64,000 nt of DNA from Tridacna crocea (lineage: Eukaryota > Mollusca > Bivalvia > Cardiida > Cardiidae), in assembly GCA_943736015.1 (NCBI GenBank), contig OX031065.1, positions 14,909,427 to 14,973,426 of the forward strand, in the 5' to 3' direction. Numbering within the stretch: position 1 is the first letter of the stretch; every line of letters begins with the position of its first letter. The notes under the pieces were generated by a model. It was not told the DNA's origin. It did no database searches and saw nothing but the letters and a program-made list of their open reading frames with translations. Shown here piece by piece: positions 44,601 through 56,600 of this stretch. The translations under genes were made by a program, and so were the position numbers.

Positions 44601-47600
44601 ATCTCAAACACATTTGGTATTCATCATTATGGCCTCATTTAACCACAGAATCCTGACTTTTAACGACCCTGTGAAAGAAGAAGTTTGAAAACATCGTGGG
44701 AAAAGGAGAAAATGCTGGTAACCAGCATTTTCTCCTTTTCCCACAATGTTTTCTACCCTGCTGGGAACAAGTTTCAATTTTTTAGTTATTTTTACTTTGT
44801 CATGTGCACATGCTTTCAATCCAGACAAGTCTAAAATTTTGCCTTTTGGTAAAGAGTTTACACTTTACTTCACATTCCAGTTTTAACAACCCTGACAATA
44901 TTGTGGGAAAGGAAAAAATGCCAAAATATTGTCATGTCGTAAAGAATTAAATTGCTTTTCCAAAGGTGAACAGACAGAAAACCCATGTAATGTTACATAA
45001 ATAAATAAATGAAAGTATAAGAACTTACCCTTTATATTCGATGTATTTATACACAAGGACTGCTATGGCTATGGCTGTTAATGCATAGTACCAGCTAGAT
45101 ATAAACATCAAACATACACACAATGACAGGCCTAGAATGGATAGAATCCTGAAAATAGAGCGTACATATTTCAACCTTTACCAACCACAAAATTTAAGAC
45201 AAACAATCCTGAGCTTTAACAGCACTGATTTGAAAGACTTTCAAAAATGTTTTGGGAAAAAAGGAGAAAATGTTTGTAGCCATAATTTTCTCCTATTTCT
45301 TTTTTTCATGCTAATTCTTTTATTCATTACCAAATAACAGTCACTGTTTTAACAACCCTAAAAAAGAAAGTGTTTGAAAAAAAAAAAACAATTCCTACAC
45401 TCGTAATGAGCAATTTCTCCTTTTCCCACAGTGTTTTCTACCCAAATGGAAAACTTTCTGCCATTTTTATCGGATTTAAAATTGTCGTCTGCAAACTCTT
45501 TGGGTTTGGAAGAGCCTAAAATTTGTTGTTTGGGAAAGGGTTAAGGCTAGTTCAAATTTAAAGTAAGCTTTTTGAAAACATTGTGGGAAAAGTAGAAAAA
45601 ATGTAACCAACATTTTCTCCTTTTTCCACAGTGTTTTTTTTTCCTTTCTAAAACAAATTGGAATTTTTTTGTCACATTTATTTTGTCGCCTGCAAATGCT
45701 CTCAATTTGGACCAGACTAAAATTGTCATTTGGTAAAGAGTTAAGGAAGGAGGAGAAAATGCTGGTCCGACACATTCCTCTTTTTTGGCAATGTTTCAAA
45801 AAGCTCTCAGGGTTGATGAAAAGCTGGGATTTCACTCCAGTATTTGTGTGTGGGTTGTGGTGGGGGGGGGAGGAAATTCCTCAAATCAGACACAAGGGAG
45901 GTAATCCACTTACCAGTGATAAAATCTAAATCTTGGCCTCCAGCTTGGTGTCCGCAGCAATGTCTGTAGGGCACAAGCCATATTTACAAATCCATAGCAC
46001 ATCAGGAAGAACCTGTGAAAAAAAGACAATACAATTAAAGACCGTAAACACTAAATAAATGATGAATTAAAAAAATAGAAATTCTTGTACTAAACTAAAG
46101 AGCAAGCATTTAGTTTCAAACCATTAACCGTCTACAATACTGCAAAATCTTAAATTCAAAATGAAAGATTTTGCAGATGACAAAATCAGTGTACCTTAAC
46201 TTTTGACCGTACAATCCCAACTTTTAACAACACTGCAAAAAAAAAAAAGCTTTTGAAACATTGTAGGAAATGTTTTCTACCCTTCTAAAATCAAATTTCA
46301 ATTTTTGAGTCACATTTATTTTGCCGTCTGCAAATGCTTTCAATTTGGACTTGTAAAAAATTTTTTCGTCTGGTAAAGAGTTAAGTCTTTATCAGATGAC
46401 GAAACTGTAGACCAGTTCATTTAAAATCAAACACTTGCAGTTGACAACATAAATATACCTAAAAAATTTGACTTTGTTCTCCATTTCCCACAAAGTTTTC
46501 ATAAGACTTCTTCATCTTGGTCGTAAAAAACAGGGATTGTTTGGTAAAGGGTTAAGTGAACTTACATTGTTATAACTGGGGCCACCATGTCAAGGTTCGC
46601 AATAAGAATCCCAATCTCCGATATTGCCACAGTCAATAAGAGGGCTCTGAACGGCTCCCCTCGCTTTGTCGTCACCGAGAAAAAGTTGAGAAATGGTATC
46701 ACACCGTCCATGGCTATAGCCTGTAACAGTCTGGGTGCCCCTGTTGTAATATAAAAATATATGAGCCTGATACAGAAAACTGTCTATAAAAGCGATGTTA
46801 CTTTTTCACTGGTCACCTCTGGGTACAGAGACGATCAAGACAAAATCAGGTGAATGCTCTGTACAGATTCCTACAAAATCTGTATGTAATAAAGGGTTTA
46901 ATAATTAAATTTTGTCTTTGGTTATGTTTGTTACTGAAAGTTAATTGCAATTCACTGAAATACAGATTAAATCGACAAAACAGGAAGTCAGCATAGCTTT
47001 CTTCTTTACTACCAGAAAATTAACGACAGACTTCAGATGATAAGGTGTGCAATCAATGTCCAAATATGAAAAAAAATCACCGTAACATCTCATCACTGAG
47101 TCTATATTAACTCTTTATCATATAACAAAATTTTAGACTGGTCCAATTTTAGACTGGTCCAAATTCAAAGCACTTGCAGGCAACAACCCCCCCCCCCCCC
47201 CCCCCACACACACACAACTCAAAAGTTCAAATTTGTTTCCAGCAGGGTTGAAAACATTGTGGGAAAAGGAGAAAATGCCAGTTACCAGCATTTTCTCCTT
47301 TTTCCACAATGTTTTCAAAAAGCTTCTATCTCAGGGTCGTAAAAAACAGGGATTGTTTGGTAAAGAGTCAACTCTTTACCGCTTGAGAAATTTTTAGGCT
47401 GGTCCAAATTGAAAGCATTTGCAGACAACAAAATAAATGTGACTGAAAAACTAAAATTTGTTTTGGGAAGGGTAGAAAACATTGGTTACCAGCATTTTCT
47501 CCTTTTCCGACAATGTTTTCAAAAGGCTTCTTTTCCAAGGGTGTCAAAAGTCGTCATTGTGTATTAAAGAGTTAAAGCCATGCTCTGACAAGAAGGTAAT

Positions 47601-50600
47601 CCATCTCCATGACTCGAGATATCAAGCAGTTATGGATCTCTAGAGTCCACTCTGTCTAGCAACTGACTGAATCATGATGTAGAATAGTCCTTTGATATGT
47701 AAATTGTCTAATAGCAAAGAAATTTTGACCCAGGTCAGGTTATGTAAAGAGCCCAGGCTGACATGGGTTGATACTTTTTGCAGATGCGTTAACTCTTTAC
47801 CACACAATCCCTACTTTTGATGACCGTGAGAAAGAAGCCTTTAGAAAACATTGTGGGAAAAAGAGAAAATGCTGGTAACCAGCATTTTCTCCTTTTCCCA
47901 CTATGTTTTCTACCCTTAACATAACAAATTTTCAGTCACTTTTATTTTGTTGTCTGCAAATGCTTTCAGTTTGGATAAGGACAAAATTCTGTCATCTGGG
48001 AAAGGCTTAAATGCTTCTTTTGAAAATGTCATTATAAGGTTGCTATATCTGCATGGCCAGTGCACCTATCCATGCTCTTCTGGAGTTTCTTTTGCCAGTA
48101 CTTCTTATAATATTCCTCCCAAGCCACAGATTCCTTTTCTACGTAACATTGTCTAAACAAAAATCAGATGAAAATGTCACCTCCCAAAGTAAGTGGGAGG
48201 GAATTGACAAAGAAAACAGACTTTTTTAATTTTGGCTCAGCTGTGTTATCCATGTTATTGATGGCTGAAGTTTGCAACTACACTAATAAACAGTAGAAAA
48301 TTCATCCCACGTTTGCAGCAATAGCCTGCTATGCCTTTTCATAGAAGCCTTTTGAAAACATTGTGGGAAAAGGAGAAAATGCTGGTAACCAGCATTTTCT
48401 CCTTTTCCCACAATGTTTTCTACCATGCTGGAAACAAATTTCAATTTTTGGGTTACATTTATTTTGTCGTCTGCAAATTCCGTCAATTTGGACTGGTCCA
48501 AAATTTTGTCATTAGCGAAAGGGTTAACCCTTCACTCTTTACCACACGAGAAAATTTTGGATAGGTCTAAATTCAGAGCAGATCTGCAGACGACAACGTA
48601 AGTGTGACTGAAAAATTGAAATTTTGTTTTGGAAGGGTAGAAAACATTGTGGGAAAAAGGAGAAAATGCTGGTTATCAGAATTTTCTCCTTTTCTCACAA
48701 TGTTTTCAGAAGGCTTCTTTCTCAGGGTTGTGAAAACCAGGCATTGTTTGGTAAAGGGTAACATCCTTGAAACCGACTAAGGTTGTTTTTGCAGACAGTG
48801 CAGGTCAAGATCAGACTGCAGAGAACTTGCATTCTGATCTTTGATCTGCACTGTCTGCTACTATGTTACATACTTTTAAAAGAAACAGCATTGATGTAGC
48901 AACATTTTGGGCTTCTTTTCCTAATTAAAAAGGTCCAAATCAGTAATTCAGCGCTTTCAGTGTTCAGTTATTTTGTAGTAAAATGGAAATAAAACCCAAA
49001 AATGCACAGGACTTAACTCTTTACTAAACAACAAAATTTTGGACTACTGCAAATTGAAAGCATTTGCAGACAACTAAATAAATGTGAATCAAAAATTGAT
49101 TTTTGATTTTGGGAGGGTAGAAAAACATTGTGGGAAAAGGAGAAAATGCTGGTTACCAGCCTTTATTCCTTTTCCCACAATGTTTTCAAAAGGCTTCTAT
49201 CTTAATGTCATTAAAATTCAGGATTGTGTGGTAAAGTTAATTAAGAAAGCAATGGAACCTTGTGTTTACATACCCGGTACTGATGATTGGATATCAGTTC
49301 TTTACCCAACGAAAAAATTTTAGGACCATCAAAATTGAAAGTATTTGCAGATGAATCATAGAATAGATCCAAAATGATGAAGTTCATCTTTGAAATGGTA
49401 GAAAATACAGATACCAGCATTTTCTTACTTATTCCAATTTATCAAAACCTTTCTTTTTCCATTACAATCATTAAAATTCAGATGCCTGGTGTCTGTGGCT
49501 GTGAGATAGTGTCTGCCTCGTAACCATAAGGTCCAGAGTTTGATACCATGGAGCATGTGGCAACCTAAGGATTTTTTTCATTGGCGCACACATTTGGCAC
49601 TGCTAGTACTGGTGTAGTTCCCAGGAAGCAGATGCGAGAGAAATTATCAAAGTTGTAAACTTGTTTCTCAATCAATGTAAAATAAATATATGTAAACTGA
49701 TTAAAATTCAGGATTGTGTAGGAAAAGGCTAACCCTTTGCCAAAAGGTACCAAGCTTTCAAGAGCAAAAGGTAGAAAACCCCTTGAAAACACAGCATGTT
49801 CTCCTTTTCCCATGTTGATTTTTACTCTTTCACAAACAAATCTCTTAGGTGATAAGTTTTCTTTCAAGAAATGAGAAAGCTTGTCTTATGACAATTTGGT
49901 AGAATACTATTCAGATTTGATTGGCTGACAAACTAACCTTTCTGATTGGCTGATATATCTCACCCATTGATAAAACTTGCTTCGTAAAATGTTGATGGAT
50001 AGAATTCTCTTCAGAATGGATTGAGAAGGATGCGGTTATAACTCATTATGAAACAACAATATTTTAGGTTTGTCCAAATCAAAAGCATTTGCAGACGACC
50101 AAGTAAAGGTAACTGAAAATTTGAATTCGTTTTGTGGAGGGTAGAAAACATTGTCGGAAAATGAGAAAATGCTGGTTACCAAAGGGCTTATTTCAAAGGC
50201 TTGTTAAAAGTTATGTTTGTGTTGTTAAGGGTTAAATATTATAAAATGACTGAAGGTCCCAGTTTAGGTGATAAAGTTTTGCTCAGCTAATGAGAAAGCC
50301 TGTTGTATGACAATTTGGTAAAATACTATTTAGATCTGACTGTGGTTGATAAACCTGCCTTTCTGATTGGCTGATACAGGGTGTCCGGAAAGTAAGGTAA
50401 CACTTTCGTACATTTATATTTTGGCTTAAGATAACGAGATGAAAAATATATCTACTTATACATAAAACGTGTAAGTTTTTTTGAGTGATAATTTAATTCA
50501 ATTTTCTTAACATTTTGTGTTTTTATACAGATTTCAATTCAAAAGTCCTTTTTCTGTCACTGGCGTCATTTTACAATTAATGACATTTTCAGTGAGACGG

Positions 50601-53600
50601 CAGATTATGCTCTTTCCATGCCGATCATGCCCAATGATATTGTGAATCACTTGAGTACACATTTCAATATCAATCTTCTTTATTTCACTGTTAGTGGTCT
50701 TTAACAATATGGCTGTGCTGTTTTGGTTGAGGCTGTCAACCTTTGACCTTTTAAACTAACAGAAAGAAGTCCCATATGTTGAAATCAGAATAAATTCGCC
50801 CTCACTCCTCATTGGAAAGGAATTGGTTCATGCAGGAAAGTGCTAAGCCACACACATCTAAATCTGTGAGAGACTTTTTATATAATAGGGTAATAGGTGA
50901 TATTGGGTAATGTCTAAACGATATCCGGAAGTAAGACATGGTTGAATATCGTGGCCTGCACACAGTCCAAAACTCAACCTTCAGCTTCCTCCTTTGCAGT
51001 GTGTTGAAGTCAAAGGTCTACAATCCCAACCTAAACAACCCAGACCTGTCGTTAAAAGAAATCCTTCTAGTGAAATCAGTATGATTGATGTTTGAATGCA
51101 TTTCAAAGTAAGTGAAAATTTCATTGTGCGTGTTTGGAAAGGAAAGAGTGTAAAAGGCAATCACATTGAAAACGTCATTAATTACTAAAAGGACTTTTGA
51201 AGTGAAACCTGTGTAAAAGCGGAAAGTGTTATGAAAATTCAATTAAATTATCAAACAAAAAAAATTACACATTTTATTTACATGTATATACTAGTATATT
51301 TTTCATCTTGTTATCTTATATTTTAAGCCAAAATATAAAAGTACGAAAGTGTTACCTTACTTTCCGGACACCCTGTATATCTGGTCTCACGAAATGATAA
51401 AACTTGCTATGTAAAACATTAAATTTTCATTAGAATGGATTTAGAAGGATTTGGTTATAACTCATTACTAAACAACAATATTTTAATCTTGTCCAAATCA
51501 AAAAGCATTTGTAGACGACCAAATAAATGTGACTGAAAATTTTAAATTTGTTTAGTGAAGGATAGAAACATTGTGGGAAAAGGAGAAAATGCTGGTTACC
51601 AGCATTTTCTCCTTTGCCCATAATGTTTTCTAGAGGCTTCTTTCTCAGAGTCTTCAAAAGTAGGGATTGTGTAGTAAAGGGATAATTGTTGTGAAGAGAT
51701 TTCAATTTTGTTTGTTATTCTTAATATGTGAAAAGGACAAACAAAGGAGGGAAAGAAATCAGATTAACTCTTTCCTTACTGTATATGACAAAAGAAGCTT
51801 TTGTAGACAGTGTAGATCAGAGATCAGACTGCACAGAATGTGCAGTCTGATCTCTGATCTACACTTTCTATTACTTTATCTTAGAATAAGTTCAAACTGT
51901 CTTTTCACTTCTCAGTGGAACTATATAATATAGCCAATAGAAATGTCTAGATCGTTTACTAAGTAGTGAAAGAGTTTGGAAAATTGAGGCTTCAAACAGA
52001 CTTACGGCATCAGGTTTTACAACAAAAACACTAATATATTATGATAAAACAAGGACTCTGAAAAGCAATAGTGAAATAAATATTCTAAGCAGCATATTTG
52101 ACAACAAGAGCTTCGCAAAGCGGCGCATATAGGCCCGAAGGGGCTTGTCAGTGAAATGAGTTGAAATGACGGAAGGGCCATGAATGAAGAGTAGTTAATC
52201 TCCATATGTGAAAAATATTAAAGGGCAATAACTAAAAAAAGAAAGGGTGGCACAGTTACAAATTTTGTAAATTGCTGTTCTCCACAAGGTGTTCTATCAG
52301 TTTTGAAGGGTTCAAGATCATAGCTTTTTAATTTAGAAATTATGGCCCAGACGAAAATTCAAAGAGAAAACTAACAAAGGGCAATAACTAAAAAAAGAAG
52401 GATGGCAGAGTTATGGTTCTTCTGCAGTGCACTTCTTTATAATGTGTTCTGTAAGTCTTTGAAGTTTCAAGATGATAGGTTTTAAAGTTTGGGAGTTATT
52501 GCCTGGACAAAAATTCAAACTAACAAAGGGCAATAACTAAAAAAATAAAAGTCGCAGAGTTATGGTTCATGTGCAGTGCACTTCACCATAATGTGTTCTA
52601 TCGGTGTATGAAGTTGCAAGTTATTAGCTTTTATAGTTTGGAAGTTATGGCCTGGACAAAAATTCAAACTGAAAATTAACAAAGGGCAATAAGTAAACAA
52701 ATAAAGGTGGCAGAGTTATGGTTCATGTGCAATGCACTTCTCCATAAAGTGTTATATTACTATATGAGGTTGCAAGTTATTAGCTTTTATAGTTTGGAAG
52801 TTATGGCCTGGACAAAAATTCAGACTGAAAATTAACAAAGGGCAATAAGTAAAAAAATAAAGGTGGCAGAGTTATGGTTCATGTGCAATGCACTTCTCCA
52901 CAATGTTATCTATCAGTGTATGAAGTTCAAAGTTAATAGCTTTTATAGTTTAGAAGTTATGGCCTGGACAAAAATTCAAACTGAAAATTAACAAAGGGCT
53001 GTAACTCAAAAAATAAAAGTGGCAGAGTTATGGTTCTTGTGCACTGCACTTCTCCATAATGTGTTCTATCAGTGTATGTAGTTTCAATTTAATACCTTTT
53101 ATGGTATGAAAGTTATGGCCTGAACAAAAATTCAAAGTGAAAAGTTGGTTATTTCAGAAATCAAGGGCAGATAATTTTGGAACGGAAACAGCGATCAAAA
53201 TTCTATGACCCTGGTGCACAACTAGACATGATGGAGATTCATTGTGGCAAGTTTCAAATAATTCCGATGAAAACTGTAGGAGGAGTTGCGCACACAAGAA
53301 ATTGCTAACGGACGGATGGACGGCTGGACAGACGGACGGACGGACGACCGGGGGTATAACATAATACGACCCTTCGGGCGTATAAAAAAGAAACAAAGGC
53401 AACCCTTGTTATTTACTCTCTATTGAAACTTCTGAAAACTAAGTAAATAAAAAAATGCAAAATAAATGCAAAAATATAACAACAAGAAATTTCATTGAAA
53501 TGATATCCCCACACCTGACCCCAGTTGGCCATTTTTCATTGAATCAAAAAATAAAACAACTGGATCGGCGGAATGGGTTATTGTACATATATATTAAGTT

Positions 53601-56600
53601 TCATGAAATTCCATTCACTAGTATTGAAGATATTCTCCCAGATGGACACAAGGACAGATGGACAGACAGACAAAGCTGAAACTATATCTCTCCACCTTTG
53701 GCAGGAGATAAAAACAAACTTTTTAACACCTTATCAAACAATAGTGAGTTTTAAAAACACTTGGAAACATTGAGCAGAAAATGCTGATTACCAGCAAAGA
53801 CAATATCCACCATTAGATCAGGTTTTACTTGCAGTCTGCAAATCAATTTGATTTCGAAAGGTCCAAAGTGTTGTCATTTGTTAAAGAGTTCAAGGGTAGA
53901 AAAGACTGTGGAAAATGGGGATAACCAACATCCTTCCATTTGAAAAATCTATACCAAATGACAACATTTTAGACCTTTCCATAAACACAGCATTGAAGAT
54001 GACTAATGAACCTTTCACCAAACAATCCCTGATTTTACGACCCTGAGATAGAAGCCTTTTGAAAAAATTGTGGAAAAAAAAAAGGAAAAAATGCAGGTAA
54101 CCAGCATTTTCTCCTTTTCCCACAATGTTTTTCTACCCTGTTGGAAACAAATTTCAATTTCTGATTTATATTTAATTTGTAATCTGCAAGTGCTTCACAT
54201 AATGACCTAAATCTTTGACTCATCTACGACATAAAACATTGACTAAGGGACAATAAGTTGTTTAACTCATTACCAAATGAGAATATTTTAGGCTTGTCCT
54301 AATTGAAAGCATTTGCAGACAACAAAATAAAAGTGACTGAAAATTTGAAAGTTGTCTTCTGAAGGGTAGAAAACATTGTAGGAAAAGGAGAAAATGCTGG
54401 TTACCAGCATTTTCTCCTTTCCCACAATGTTTTCAAAAGATTTTTTTCTCAGGGTCGTCAAAAGTAGGGATTGTATGGTACTGGGTTAAAATTCCAGGTT
54501 TTCAAGTAAGTTATCCTTCTATCATATCCTTTATAGATAATTCAGCAAGTATCTTAAACCAAACACGAAATATTCATCAATGGTGATGCAACATCACACT
54601 TTACAGTTTGTTACATTCTGGTCCTGATCTACTCTGTCCCTAAAAGTTAGGACTCAGTGATAAAGTGCTTGACTCATAACCCAGAAGGCCCTAGGCTCAA
54701 GCCTCAGTAGAAGTACTGGATTTTTCATGACAATGTACTGGTAATTAGGCAATACATCTCAGGGCCCTTGCCTTATACTAGTGAAAACCAGGACATAGTT
54801 ACATGAATAGGTGAGCTGTTGCTGTGATCTGACTGAAAAAATGTTGAAAGCAGACTAAAAAATATTATTATATCAATCAACCAACCAACCTTCAAAAAGT
54901 TGTGATAGGTATGTAAGGTTTAAAATACTCTGATTTCCAAAAACTTTCCATAAATCTATTCTAAAATTATTAAATCAATGTTTGTACATAGTAACATGTA
55001 ATACATATGTAGGAAAGATAAAGGAACCAGCCACTAACTGACCTGTGAGAGACTGGAGACCAGCTCCAACTGTAGACAAAAAGGAACCAATCAGAATCAC
55101 CCATCTTGTTGGCCATGCCAGTAGGGCAACCACTAAAGCTCCATCTATGCTTTCCCCTAGTCTATAGCAAATGAAAATTGATATCAAACCATATTCTATT
55201 TCAATTTCACAATGATAAACCAACATCTAACAATTTTGTTTTACTGTAAGACCTCTAGGCTTATAATGTCAAATGATAAAATTTGCCTTTGAAAACAGAG
55301 CAAACAATTTTGGAAAAGGAAAAAAATGTTGGTTATCAGCATTCCCTCCTTTACTCATAAGGTTTTCATAAGCCACAAGGTTTAAACTAAAACATGGTTT
55401 TCCTGAAAGGTTTTACAAGGCCTCTGACTTGATCATTAAAACTTGGATTATGTGCTAGAGGCTTAAACAGCTTTACCAAAATTTTTAGACTTGTCAAAAC
55501 TGAAACCATTTTCAGACGACAAAATAAATATAAGACTCAAAAATTGAAACTTGACTTTGGAAGAGAAAACATTGTGGGAAAAAGAGAAAATGCTGGTGAC
55601 AAGCATTTTCTCCTTTTCCCACAATGCTTTCAGAGGGCTTCTTTCCTATGGTCATTAAAATCAGGGACTGTTTGGCAAAGCCTTAAAAACTCCACAAGAA
55701 AAATATATTACACAAGTTATACTTTCCCTGACTTATATTGTTCTACAATTTTGTTGTCTGTTACATATTTAACCCATATTTAACCCATTACCAAATGACA
55801 ATATTTTAGACTGGTCCCAATTGAAAGCATTTGCAGACAACAAAATAAAAAGAGACTGAAGATTTGAAATTTGTTTTGTGAAGGGTAGAAAACATTGTGG
55901 GAAAAAGAGAAAATGCTGGTTACCAGCATTTTCTCCTTTTCCCACAATGTTTTCTAAAGGCTTCTTTCTCGAGGGTGTCAAAAGTAGGGATTGTGTGGTA
56001 ATGGGTTAAAGGATTTAATGCAGTTGAATAAAACAGTAACTTACTTGTCTCTTAGTAGATCACCTTCTATTGTTCCAGCAAAGAAGAAAGTACAAGTCAC
56101 ATCTAGTTGTATGTAAAGGAATAACTAGAAGCAGTAAAATGACAGTTTCTGTAAGTTCAATAGTTCCACTGCCAATGACATTAATTTTACCCTTTACCAT
56201 ACAAACCTGGGTTTTCATGTGAAGACTTTAAGAAATGAGGTCTTTGAAAACATTGTAGGAAGGAGAAAATACTGATAATTAGCATTTTCTCCTTTTCCTA
56301 AAATGTTTAAAAAGCCATATTCTTGATTATCAGCATTTTCTCCTTTTCCAACAATATTTTCAAAAACCTCCCTCTTCAAAGTCATGAAAATTTGGGACTG
56401 TGTGGTATAGGGTTACAGTGTATTTTTTGTTTTTGTTTTTTCCATTCTCAACATCATTTCAATCAAATCACAGCAACAGCTCTCTGAACTCTTTACTAAA
56501 CGAGAAGATTTTAGACTGATATTAGAAAGTACTTGCAGATGATAAAATAATAAACATTACTCAAAAGTTGAAATTTGTTTCCACCACTGTAGAAAACATT

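Noticed and set aside
50377-51375. Intact mariner transposase
   Set aside because: No frame longer than about 75 codons and no DDE/D block could be followed; the internal part is degenerate or unrelated.
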